Assembly: GCA_030431085.1 (NCBI GenBank) | Contig: JAUIJW010000013.1 | Coordinates: 1 to 22,466 of the forward strand | Length of the DNA: 22,466 nucleotides | From: Bacteroidia bacterium | Lineage (GTDB): Bacteria; Bacteroidota; Bacteroidia; Flavobacteriales; Flavobacteriaceae | Direction: 5' to 3' | Made by a program: the position numbers and the translations under genes | Notes under the pieces: generated by a model | The model's database searches: none | What the model was told of the DNA's origin: nothing | What the model saw: the letters and a program-made list of their open reading frames with translations, nothing else | Part shown: piece after piece, positions 15,300 to 22,368 of the stretch | Layout: each line of letters begins with the position of its first letter | How positions within the stretch are numbered: the stretch's first letter is position 1

Positions 15300-16944
15300 A
15301 CTGTGTAGTAACTTTAATTAAGGTTTTAACTTTTTGTGTTTGTAACTTTCTTTCTTTTAAAGACCAAGCAAAGTAGTGACTAAACTCATCAATGATAGTT
15401 GAAATTTGGGTCTCTAGAGTATCTATTTCAAAATAGAGTTTCCCCGTTCTTCTTACAATAAAATCTTCTGGGTTCTGAACCATTTCATGATGGATTGAAA
15501 ACCATATTTCAGCCTTAAGTAGTTTTGTTTTAAAATCCTTTTGATTCAAGGTGCGATAATAATTTAAAATGGTATCACATTGTTTGCCATATCGATGAAC
15601 TAGTATTTTAATGTCTGCTAATGAAAAACCATCTATATTTAATTTTTGGTAAATACTTTGAGTGTACTTTATTACCTCGGTATAGTCTTTAAAATCTCCA
15701 CCACATAATTTGAGTTGTTCGGTTTGAGATTTTATTGATTTAATTCTATAAGTGTTATCAAGCTTTTTAGCAGTTAGGTCTACAATGCGTTCAGCCATTT
15801 TACGATACCCAGTTAATTTACCACCGACGATAGAGATTAATCCGTTATTAGATTGGAAAATTTCATCTTTTCTGGAAAGCTCACCGGGTAACTTGCCTTC
15901 TTGGTGGATGAGAGGTCTTAAACCTGCCCAACTTGATAAAATATCATTTAAATCAAGTTCAATAGTTTTAAACATATTATTGATGGCAGAAATAAGATAC
16001 AAAGCATCAACTTGTTCTACTTTAACCTGATTGAGATCTCCATGAAAGTTGGTTTCTGTAGTACCTACATAAGTGGTATTACCTCTTGGGATAGCAAAAA
16101 TCATTCTTCCATCAGGCACATCAAAATAAATAGATTGTTTTACAGGTAGTTTATAGTGAGGTAAAACAATGTGCACCCCCTTAGTAAGGTGTAGTTTTTT
16201 TTGAAAGCTCTCTAGAGTGTTTTGAATGTTCAAAATTTGGTCTGCCCATGGTCCTGTGGCATTAATGGTATATTTAGCTTTGATATTAAATTTTAAACCA
16301 CTTATAGTATCTATAGCCTGAGCTCCGCTAATTTGTTGGTTTTTATAATCAAACCCGATGAGTTTAGTATAATTTAGGACTAATGCCCCTAATTTAAAAG
16401 CTGTTTTTAGTATTTCAAGAGTTAGTCTAGCATCATCTGTACGGTATTCTGCATAATGCCCAGCGCCTTCAAGAATATCTGATGAAAGAAGCGGCTCAAG
16501 TTTCAAAGCCTCGACTTTGTTTAACATTTTACGTTTGTCTTCATTTTCTACACTGGCTAGAATATCATATATTTTTAACCCGATAGAGGTTAGCCAAGAG
16601 CCATACGTACCGTTTTTGATAATGGGAAGTAACATTTTTTCTGGAACTACCAAGTGGGGTGCTAGTTGATGAACGACGGCCCGTTCTGTACCCACTTCTT
16701 TAACGAGCCAAAAGTCGAACTGCTTTAAATAGCGTAGTCCTCCGTGAATTAGTTTAGTCGATTTAGAGCTGGTACCCGAAGCAAAGTCATTTTTTTCGAT
16801 GAGTGCAACTTTTAAACCGCGGCTTGAAGCATCTAAAGCTATGCCAGCACCGGTAATACCACCACCTATAATGAGTAAATCGAAAGTTTGAGTTTTTAAA
16901 GTCTCAATGAATATATTGCGGTAAAAATTGCTAAAACTAGTCAC
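15292..16944 (-). CDS. glpD: FAD-dependent glycerol-3-phosphate dehydrogenase, GTG start
   Basis: GlpD oxidises sn-glycerol 3-phosphate to dihydroxyacetone phosphate at the inner membrane face, passing electrons to quinone. The 550-residue length is typical. The FAD-binding loop is GGGITGAG at 27-34, ALIEKNDFASGTSS (47-60) continues the FAD site, and STKLIHGGLRYL at 62-73 is the GlpD signature. The C-terminal helical domain is present. The frame begins at GTG (16944); no in-frame ATG occurs before about residue 98, well inside the FAD domain, so GTG is the credible start. It lies 2 bases after the stop of the FMN-split-barrel gene, last in a glpK-led operon. It converges on gpsA with an 8-base overlap. 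Confidence 0.94.
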   Translation of the reverse strand: MTSFSNFYRNIFIETLKTQTFDLLIIGGGITGAGIALDASSRGLKVALIEKNDFASGTSSKSTKLIHGGLRYLKQFDFWLVKEVGTERAVVHQLAPHLVVPEKMLLPIIKNGTYGSWLTSIGLKIYDILASVENEDKRKMLNKVEALKLEPLLSSDILEGAGHYAEYRTDDARLTLEILKTAFKLGALVLNYTKLIGFDYKNQQISGAQAIDTISGLKFNIKAKYTINATGPWADQILNIQNTLESFQKKLHLTKGVHIVLPHYKLPVKQSIYFDVPDGRMIFAIPRGNTTYVGTTETNFHGDLNQVKVEQVDALYLISAINNMFKTIELDLNDILSSWAGLRPLIHQEGKLPGELSRKDEIFQSNNGLISIVGGKLTGYRKMAERIVDLTAKKLDNTYRIKSIKSQTEQLKLCGGDFKDYTEVIKYTQSIYQKLNIDGFSLADIKILVHRYGKQCDTILNYYRTLNQKDFKTKLLKAEIWFSIHHEMVQNPEDFIVRRTGKLYFEIDTLETQISTIIDEFSHYFAWSLKERKLQTQKVKTLIKVTTQFN

Positions 16945-16946
16945 AT

Positions 16947-17489
16947 TTATAAATTGATGTTTGTTGGCAGACCATCAATACTTTCTTGATTTTTTTCCGT
17001 CCAATAATCAGAGATGCCTTCTTCTCCTTTTTCTTTGGCCCAATTGTCTAGTTGTAAACGCTCTTTTTGATAGTCGAAATAGGGAATAGACATTCCGCAA
17101 GACGTCTGCACCATGTCTATATCTATATCGAAAATTTGGCGAGCACCTGCCAAATTAGGAAAATGAGAGTTGAGCTCTTTCCATTCTAGATCTCGCGGAT
17201 GTATCACTTTGCCTTGGCCATATAAACGTAAAATCATTGGAGCGCCTTCAAAAGCGCAAAACATGATAGTAATTCTCCCATCGTCTTGAATATGAGCAGA
17301 GGTTTCATTGCCACTTCCTGTTAAGTTTAGCCACAAAATTCTTTTTTTATTTAAAATTCTAAAGGTGTCCATTCCTTTAGGAGAAAGATTTATTCTACTA
17401 TCTTTTGTAGCTGTGGCGACAAAAAATATTTTTTGATGATTAATAAATTTTTCAATTCTACTATTAATTTCTTGGTATTGCTTTGCCAT
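16947..17489 (-). CDS. Pyridoxamine 5'-phosphate oxidase-like FMN-binding split-barrel protein
   Basis: A 180-residue soluble protein of the PNPOx-like split-barrel family (FMN- or F420-type flavin proteins). The pattern FFVATATKDSRINLSPKG at 22-39, the strand ILWLNLTGSGNETSAHI and the block GRITIMFCAF (71-80) match short family members annotated only as PNPOx-related. The residues defining true vitamin B6 oxidase cannot be confirmed, so an assignment as PdxH is not justified. It sits between the 131-residue gene (1 base gap) and glpD (2 bases), so it is expressed with the glycerol genes; a redox role there is possible but unproven. Confidence 0.82.
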   Translation of the reverse strand: MAKQYQEINSRIEKFINHQKIFFVATATKDSRINLSPKGMDTFRILNKKRILWLNLTGSGNETSAHIQDDGRITIMFCAFEGAPMILRLYGQGKVIHPRDLEWKELNSHFPNLAGARQIFDIDIDMVQTSCGMSIPYFDYQKERLQLDNWAKEKGEEGISDYWTEKNQESIDGLPTNINL

Positions 17490-17490
17490 T

Positions 17491-17886
17491 TTATTTAAAT
17501 ATTACGCCTTTTTTATTTAGAATTTTAAGGTGCCTTAAAGCGCCCTCTTTAATGCTGTTTTTTGGAACTTTGAAGGTTTTTTCAAACATATGATTGTCTT
17601 CAAAAAAGGTAACTTTAAAATAGTTGTCTAATTTTAATACTTCCTCTTGCATCAATTCAATTTTAGCCACCGAATTAGCAGGCAGTTTTTCAATTTTATG
17701 CCGCATAGTCGAACTAATGCTTTGATCATTTTTACCATCAGAAACAATTAACACCAATTCTAAATCTTTGGGTCTTTTATTGATGAGGTAAACATACCAA
17801 TCATTCACTTTGAAAGTTGAATTATATTCTTGAATGACAGCCAATTCTAAATCTTCTACTTTTTTTATTTCTATATCTTTTTTCAT
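17491..17886 (-). CDS. Uncharacterised 131-residue protein in the glp operon
   Basis: I do not recognise a characterised family. The protein is soluble, without signal peptide or membrane segments, Lys-rich, and built of alternating hydrophobic strands (WYVYLIN, LELVLIVSDG, YFKVTFFEDN), suggesting a beta-sandwich or similar fold. Reality of the gene is well supported: it lies 8 bases after glpK and 1 base before the next gene on the same strand, and has an ATG start with an A-rich start region. Position between glpK and glpD suggests a role connected with glycerol use or simply shared expression. Confidence 0.75.
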   Translation of the reverse strand: MKKDIEIKKVEDLELAVIQEYNSTFKVNDWYVYLINKRPKDLELVLIVSDGKNDQSISSTMRHKIEKLPANSVAKIELMQEEVLKLDNYFKVTFFEDNHMFEKTFKVPKNSIKEGALRHLKILNKKGVIFK

Positions 17887-17894
17887 GACTTAAA

Positions 17895-19382
17895 TTAATC
17901 TTCCCAATCCATGGTTCTCTTAATGGCTTTTAACCATTTTTTATAGAGGCTTTGTCTTTTTTCTTCATTTATCTGTGGTGTAAATGTAGCTTCAAACTTT
18001 TTTTGTTGGCTAAGGTCATCTTGTGTCCATAGACCTGCACCAATACCAGCTAAAAATGCTGCACCTAAAGCAGTAGACTCTAATATTGTGGCTCGTCTTA
18101 CTTCTGCATCTAAAAGGTTGGCCTGAAACTGCATTAAAAAATTATTAGCGGCAGCACCACCATCAACATGTAAGCTTTTTATAGAGATTTTAGCATCTGT
18201 TTGCATGGCTAAAATTAAATCTTTAGTGCGATAGGCAATAGATTCTAAGGTAGCTTTTACTAATTGATTTTTATTGGTATCTCTAGTAAGTCCAAAAATA
18301 GCACCTCTTGCGTTCATATTCCAGTAAGGTGCACCTAAACCAGAAAAGGCAGGAACCACATATACGGCACTATCTTCATTTTCTGCTATGGCCATAGTTT
18401 CACTTTGCGAAGCATGATCGAGAATTTGAATTTCATCTCTTAACCATTGTATTGCCGCACCTGCAATAAAAACACTGCCTTCTAAGGCATAAAATACGTC
18501 ATTGTTAATCCCCCAAGCTATGGTGGTTAGTAATCCTTTTTCTGAAATTTCGGCTTTTTTTCCTGTATTCATCAATAAAAAACAACCTGTGCCATAGGTG
18601 TTTTTAGCTTGTCCTTTTTTAAAACAGGCTTGACCAAATAAAGCAGATTGTTGATCACCAATCATACCATAAATAGGAATATCCGTACCATTTAAATTTA
18701 AAAAACCATAAGGCGCGCATGAGGGTTTAACCTCCGGCAGTATGGCTTTAGGGATGTTAAATAAATCTAGTAATTCGTTGTCCCAATCCAAAGAATGTAT
18801 ATTAAAAAGTAAGGTTCGAGAGGCATTAGAATAATCTGTGGCATGCACTTTACCTTGAGTAAATTGCCATAGCAACCAAGTGTCGATAGTGCCAAATAAA
18901 ATATCACCATTGTCCGCTTTAGTTCTGGCATTGGGAACGTGATCTAATATCCATTGAACTTTAGTGGCAGAAAAATAAGAGTTTAATACAAGTCCGGTTT
19001 TACGAGTAATGAGAGGTTCATGGCCTTGATCTTTAAGATGCTGACAAATGGTCGATGTTCTTGTGTCTTGCCATACAATGGCGTTGTAAATTGGCTTTCC
19101 TGTATGTTTATCCCAAAGTATGGTTGTTTCCCTTTGGTTTGTTATTCCGACACCTACAATTTGTTGTGGCTCTATATTTTGTTTTTTTAAAACCTCTAAG
19201 TAAGTAGATTGCTGTGTTTGATAAATATCTTCGGGGTCTTGCTCTACCCATCCATGTTTGGGATAAATTTGTTTTGTTTCTTGTTGAGATAACGCACATA
19301 ACTCTCTTCGTGCATTAAACAGGATAGATCTAGAAGAGGTAGTACCTTGATCTATAGCTAGAATATAAGAGTGCGTAGACAA
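17895..19382 (-). CDS. glpK: Glycerol kinase, TTG start
   Basis: GlpK phosphorylates glycerol to sn-glycerol 3-phosphate with ATP, trapping it in the cytoplasm. The 495-residue FGGY kinase has the phosphate loop DQGTTSSR at 11-18, WVEQDPE (45-51), TNQRETTILW (81-90), Asp243 as catalytic base in GDQQSA (242-247), YGTGCF (263-268) and DGGAAANNF (407-415). The frame starts at TTG (19382): a stop lies nine codons upstream and there is no ATG between it and the phosphate loop, so a non-ATG start is forced. No glycerol facilitator gene (glpF) is present in the window. First gene of a four-gene operon ending with glpD; an AT-rich palindrome stands just upstream. Confidence 0.95.
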   Translation of the reverse strand: MSTHSYILAIDQGTTSSRSILFNARRELCALSQQETKQIYPKHGWVEQDPEDIYQTQQSTYLEVLKKQNIEPQQIVGVGITNQRETTILWDKHTGKPIYNAIVWQDTRTSTICQHLKDQGHEPLITRKTGLVLNSYFSATKVQWILDHVPNARTKADNGDILFGTIDTWLLWQFTQGKVHATDYSNASRTLLFNIHSLDWDNELLDLFNIPKAILPEVKPSCAPYGFLNLNGTDIPIYGMIGDQQSALFGQACFKKGQAKNTYGTGCFLLMNTGKKAEISEKGLLTTIAWGINNDVFYALEGSVFIAGAAIQWLRDEIQILDHASQSETMAIAENEDSAVYVVPAFSGLGAPYWNMNARGAIFGLTRDTNKNQLVKATLESIAYRTKDLILAMQTDAKISIKSLHVDGGAAANNFLMQFQANLLDAEVRRATILESTALGAAFLAGIGAGLWTQDDLSQQKKFEATFTPQINEEKRQSLYKKWLKAIKRTMDWED

Positions 19383-19398
19383 AATATTTAATGTTTTA

Positions 19399-19427
19399 AA
19401 AACAATTTAAAGATAAAAAATTGTTTT
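19399..19427. repeat. 10-base inverted repeat upstream of glpK
   Basis: AAAACAATTT (19399-19408) and its exact reverse complement (19418-19427) flank a 9-base spacer, 17-45 bases before the glpK TTG. It could be an operator for a regulator of the glycerol operon or a weak hairpin in the leader. There is no GC clamp and no following T-run, so I do not call it a terminator. Confidence 0.4.
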
Positions 19428-19460
19428 AGACAAATTCAATAGGATAGGTAAAAGAATGAA

Positions 19461-19637
19461 TTACTGATTTTTAGATCTTTTCTTGGCCAAGTAATAAAAC
19501 AAATAAGCCAGAGCTACGAAGAATATAAAGGGTAAATAAGTACCAATAACTACCCCAATTTCATAGCTGTCATTAGGGGCATTTTTGATTTTTTCTTCGA
19601 TATTTTCTACCTGTAGAAAAAGATAAATTAAAGTCAT
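19461..19637 (-). CDS. Small single-pass membrane protein (58 residues), translationally coupled
   Basis: A 58-residue reading frame from ATG 19637 to TAA 19461. Layout: a short hydrophobic N-terminal stretch (LIYLFLQV), an acidic/amphipathic part (ENIEEKIKNAPNDSYEIG, 11-28), one strong membrane segment (about 29-50), and a basic tail (KKRSK), which by the positive-inside rule points to a cytoplasmic C-terminus. Its ATG overlaps the TGA of the hydratase-family gene (ATGA, 19634-19637), good evidence that it is translated. Family not recognised. It is the last gene of the fabD operon. Confidence 0.75.
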   Translation of the reverse strand: MTLIYLFLQVENIEEKIKNAPNDSYEIGVVIGTYLPFIFFVALAYLFYYLAKKRSKNQ

Positions 19638-20389
19638 GATCTAAATTTTTCGAGCGCCTTTTTTGTAAAGCCAGACAGAACTAATTCTCCACTTATAGCA
19701 GCTCTTTCATTAAGAAGATTAACCCAATGTTCTGTGCCTTGCCATGATATTTTTTTCCAGTTTGCTAAGGCCTCAGGATTGTAAGAGGCAAGTTTGTTTG
19801 TATAAATTTCTAATTCTCTATCCAAATCATAGGTATTATCAAAAACTTTAGCAAATAAACCTTTTTTTTGAGCCCAATAGGCGGTTTTCCAAGCCCATGG
19901 CTCTAAGCTGAGTTCATTCAAAGCGGCCATTCCTATTTTTCTAGTAATGGCAGGTTCTATTACAAAAGGTCCAATACCAATACTTATTTCAGAGAGTTTG
20001 ATGTCTGCTTTTTCTGTGGCAAAGACATAGTCGGAGGCGGCAATAATACCCACACCACCACCAACTGTTTTACCTTGTACGCGAGTAACAATAGTTTTAG
20101 TGCATTGCCTCATGGCATTAATTAAATTAGCAAACCCTTCAAAAAAAGTTTGTCCATCTTCAAGGGTATTAATTTTTAAAAGCTCATCAAAAGAGGCTCC
20201 AGAACAAAAAGCACGCTCACCTTCACTTTTAAGTACAATAACATTTACTTGATCATCATCACTTAACCTGTTAAAAGTACCAATCAGTTGATTTAATAAT
20301 TCACTAGGAAAAGAATTACTTTTTGGATGACCAAAAGTAATGGTAGCAATGCCCTTCTGAATATTGGTATATAATGTGCCTTTACTCAT
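19634..20389 (-). CDS. Enoyl-CoA hydratase/isomerase (crotonase) family protein
   Basis: A 251-residue crotonase-fold protein. The two oxyanion-hole segments are present: FCSGASFDEL at about 61-70 and the glycine-rich GKTVGGGVGIIAASD at about 105-119. The LSEISIGIGPFVIEP block that follows is the usual position of the catalytic acids, but which acid is used is unclear, so hydratase, isomerase or another crotonase activity is possible; similar proteins serve branched-chain amino acid or phenylacetate breakdown. It begins 10 bases after the fabD stop and overlaps the following small membrane-protein gene by 4 bases. Confidence 0.88.
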   Translation of the reverse strand: MSKGTLYTNIQKGIATITFGHPKSNSFPSELLNQLIGTFNRLSDDDQVNVIVLKSEGERAFCSGASFDELLKINTLEDGQTFFEGFANLINAMRQCTKTIVTRVQGKTVGGGVGIIAASDYVFATEKADIKLSEISIGIGPFVIEPAITRKIGMAALNELSLEPWAWKTAYWAQKKGLFAKVFDNTYDLDRELEIYTNKLASYNPEALANWKKISWQGTEHWVNLLNERAAISGELVLSGFTKKALEKFRS

Positions 20390-20399
20390 CTATTTTTGG

Positions 20400-21278
20400 T
20401 TATGAATAGCCATTGGTATTTACAGATCTATCAATTTTTCGCATAAGACCTTGTAGTACTTTACCTGGTCCAACTTCAATAAATTCAGTACCACCATCGG
20501 CAATCATTTGTTGAATTGTTTGGGTCCACTTTACGGGTGCTGTCAACTGAGCCATCAAGTTCTTCTTAATTTCTGAAGCGGTGGTCACAGCATTGGCAGT
20601 AACATTTTGATAAATAGGGCAAGTAGGCTCATTAAAGGTTGTATTTTCTATGGCTGTGGCGAGTTCGTCTTGGGCAGGTTCCATTAAAGGCGAATGAAAA
20701 GCACCACCTACAGGTAGTACCAATGCTCTTCTAGCCCCAGCTTCGGATAATTTTTCACAAGCTTTATTGATGGCGTCAACCTCTCCAGAAATCACCAATT
20801 GACCAGGGCAATTGTAGTTGGCTGCAACAACGATGCCAGGTGTTTCTTGACATATTTTTTCAACTAGCTGATCTTCTAATCCTAATACAGCAGCCATGGT
20901 TGAAGGTTTTAGTTCACAAGCCGTTTGCATGGCTAATGCCCTTTGAGAGACTAATTGAAGCGCTGCAGAAAAGTCTAAGGTATTGTTGGCTACAAGGGCA
21001 GAAAATTCGCCTAGAGAATGCCCTGCTACCATATCGGGTTTAAAATCTTCACCTAAAGTTTTGGCTAGAATTACAGAGTGTAAAAAGATAGCAGGTTGTG
21101 TTACTTTGGTTTGCTTTAGATCTTCGGGCATACCCTCAAACATAATATCTGTTATCGAAAATCCTAATATATCATTAGCTTGATTAAAGTATTCTTGGGC
21201 TAAAGATGATTTTTCAAATAACTCTAACCCCATCCCAGAAAATTGAGCACCTTGCCCAGGAAATATATATGCTTTCAT
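20400..21278 (-). CDS. fabD: Malonyl-CoA:ACP transacylase
   Basis: FabD moves malonyl from CoA to acyl carrier protein, supplying extender units for fatty acid synthesis. The 292-residue protein shows GQGAQ at 8-12 (oxyanion residue Gln12), GHSLG at 86-90 with nucleophile Ser88, QRALAMQ (112-118) with the malonyl-binding Arg113, and GGAFHSPLM (191-199) with catalytic His195. The C-terminal VGPGKVLQGL is also conserved. ATG at 21278 is preceded 22 bases upstream by an exact -7 box. First gene of an operon with the crotonase-family gene and the 58-residue membrane protein. Confidence 0.96.
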   Translation of the reverse strand: MKAYIFPGQGAQFSGMGLELFEKSSLAQEYFNQANDILGFSITDIMFEGMPEDLKQTKVTQPAIFLHSVILAKTLGEDFKPDMVAGHSLGEFSALVANNTLDFSAALQLVSQRALAMQTACELKPSTMAAVLGLEDQLVEKICQETPGIVVAANYNCPGQLVISGEVDAINKACEKLSEAGARRALVLPVGGAFHSPLMEPAQDELATAIENTTFNEPTCPIYQNVTANAVTTASEIKKNLMAQLTAPVKWTQTIQQMIADGGTEFIEVGPGKVLQGLMRKIDRSVNTNGYS

Positions 21279-21299
21279 ATGTTTTACATTTTTGACTTA

Positions 21300-21307
21300 C
21301 AAAAGTA
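21300..21307 (-). promoter_or_regulatory. -7 promoter element for the fabD operon
   Basis: Minus strand TACTTTTG, exact TAnnTTTG, 22 bases before the fabD ATG. No clear -33 TTG at the expected distance. Confidence 0.6.
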
Positions 21308-21454
21308 ATGAAAAAAGTACAGTCTTAGAGAGCTTGAATCACGGTGAGAACAGAATTCGAATGGAAAAGACATTAGACGCACTAGAAGACGTAATATGCC
21401 GCACAAGTTATTATATTTAGAATTTTATATATTTTAGTGAGCTCAATCATAATT
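21308..21454. other. Intergenic gap between fabD and the queuosine transporter, mostly unexplained
   Basis: Holds the upstream side of the fabD promoter and, on the plus strand, a one-mismatch -7 box (TATATTTT, 21428-21435) 20 bases before the transporter ATG. The part 21325-21410 is visibly less AT-rich than its surroundings and includes a 19-codon frame (21361-21420) without support. I could not fold a preQ1 riboswitch or a tRNA here. Confidence 0.35.
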
Positions 21455-22144
21455 ATGAGTGACAAAAATAAGACCCTTGCCTTTCATATATATTTAATTT
21501 TAGCCTCTGTTTTTATAGCATCATTGGTTGTCTCGAATCTCATATTTCAAAAGTTTTTTACTTGGGATTTTTTTGGGATCTATACTTTTGAAATTTCTGT
21601 GGGGATATTACCATACCCTATAACGTTTTTAGTCACTGATATTATTTCTGAAATTTATGGTAGAAAAAGAGCGAATCAAGTTGTGGTAACTGGTATCTTC
21701 GCTTCAGCATTTTCATTAATTATTATTTCTGCCGCAGATTTTGTACCCGCCACCAGTTGGTCACCAATAGACAATACAGTATTTCATCAAGTTTTTGGGC
21801 TGTCTGGAGTTGCTGTATTTGCATCAATGATGGCATATTTAATAGCTCAATTTATAGATATTAGGATTTATCATTTTTGGAAAAAGAAAACACAAGGGAG
21901 GCATTTGTGGTTGAGAAACAATTTTTCAACTATTTCATCTCAATTTTTAGACACTTTTTCTGTACTGTTTTTACTGTGTTCTTTTAAAGTAATAGATTGG
22001 AAATTATTTGGAGGTTTATTACTGGCTGGATTTTTATACAAACTTTTAGTAGCCTTACTAGATACACCACTTTTATATGTATGCGTTTATGCTTTTAGAA
22101 AACAATTTAATTTAGAGGTTGGTGAAGAAATCGATTTAAGTTAG
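21455..22144 (+). CDS. yhhQ: Queuosine precursor transporter (YhhQ/VUT family)
   Basis: A 229-residue membrane protein with about six membrane segments of the QPTR family (PF02592), which imports queuosine precursors such as preQ0 or preQ1 for modification of tRNA position 34. Diagnostic blocks are PYPITFLVTDIISEIYG at 53-69, AQFIDIRIYHFWK at 131-143 and WLRNNFSTISSQFLDT at 152-167. The frame could begin at GTG 21437, but the ATG at 21455 leaves the usual short polar N-terminus before the first helix and lies 20 bases after a -7-like box. No queuosine synthesis genes are in view. Confidence 0.92.
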   Translation: MSDKNKTLAFHIYLILASVFIASLVVSNLIFQKFFTWDFFGIYTFEISVGILPYPITFLVTDIISEIYGRKRANQVVVTGIFASAFSLIIISAADFVPATSWSPIDNTVFHQVFGLSGVAVFASMMAYLIAQFIDIRIYHFWKKKTQGRHLWLRNNFSTISSQFLDTFSVLFLLCSFKVIDWKLFGGLLLAGFLYKLLVALLDTPLLYVCVYAFRKQFNLEVGEEIDLS

Positions 22145-22209
22145 TCATAAATTGATAGTCTAAATCGGTAGAATTAAAATCGAAAACATCTTTTTAAGGT
22201 TTACTATAA

Positions 22210-22368
22210 TTACAATGCTAGGTTAACTACATACCCTTCCCAATTTCTCACATTAAAAACGGTATGACCTTCAAAGATTAAATATTGGCCTTTAATGCCC
22301 TTTAAAACGTCACTAAATTGCGGTGTTTTCTCTAAGTTGAGACTTTTTATTTTTTTAGAAATTCTTGT
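22210..22368 (-). pseudogene. 3' remnant of a DUF2797-like gene
   Basis: A 52-codon open stretch, TAA at 22210-22212, whose translation (KSLNLEKTP, VLKGIKGQYLIFEG, FNVRNWEGYVVNL) looks like the conserved C-terminus of the DUF2797 family. In the same frame a TAG stands immediately upstream (22369-22371) and there is no ATG, GTG or TTG at the 5' end of the stretch, where about 200 further residues would be expected. The upstream bases to the window edge do not resemble the missing part in any minus frame. It is therefore a truncated copy, broken by deletion or rearrangement at about 22370. Family assignment is from memory of the C-terminal motif and is moderately certain. Confidence 0.6.

Noticed and set aside
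16947..17489. pdxH (true pyridoxamine 5'-phosphate oxidase)
   Set aside because: Only the general split-barrel pattern is visible; the PdxH substrate-binding and C-terminal dimerisation motifs are not recognised.
19399..19427. Terminator of the fabD operon
   Set aside because: The hairpin is all A/T except one G-C pair, has no following T-run, and lies closer to glpK than to the end of the small gene.
21340..21375. tRNA 3'-end remnant (TTCGAAT at 21354-21360 on either strand)
   Set aside because: The bases around TTCGAAT do not form a T stem, and no matching acceptor strand or anticodon arm is found within 90 bases.
21308..21454. preQ1 riboswitch before the queuosine precursor transporter
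   Set aside because: I looked for the short hairpin followed by an A-rich tail of the preQ1-I class and for the larger class II fold; neither is present.
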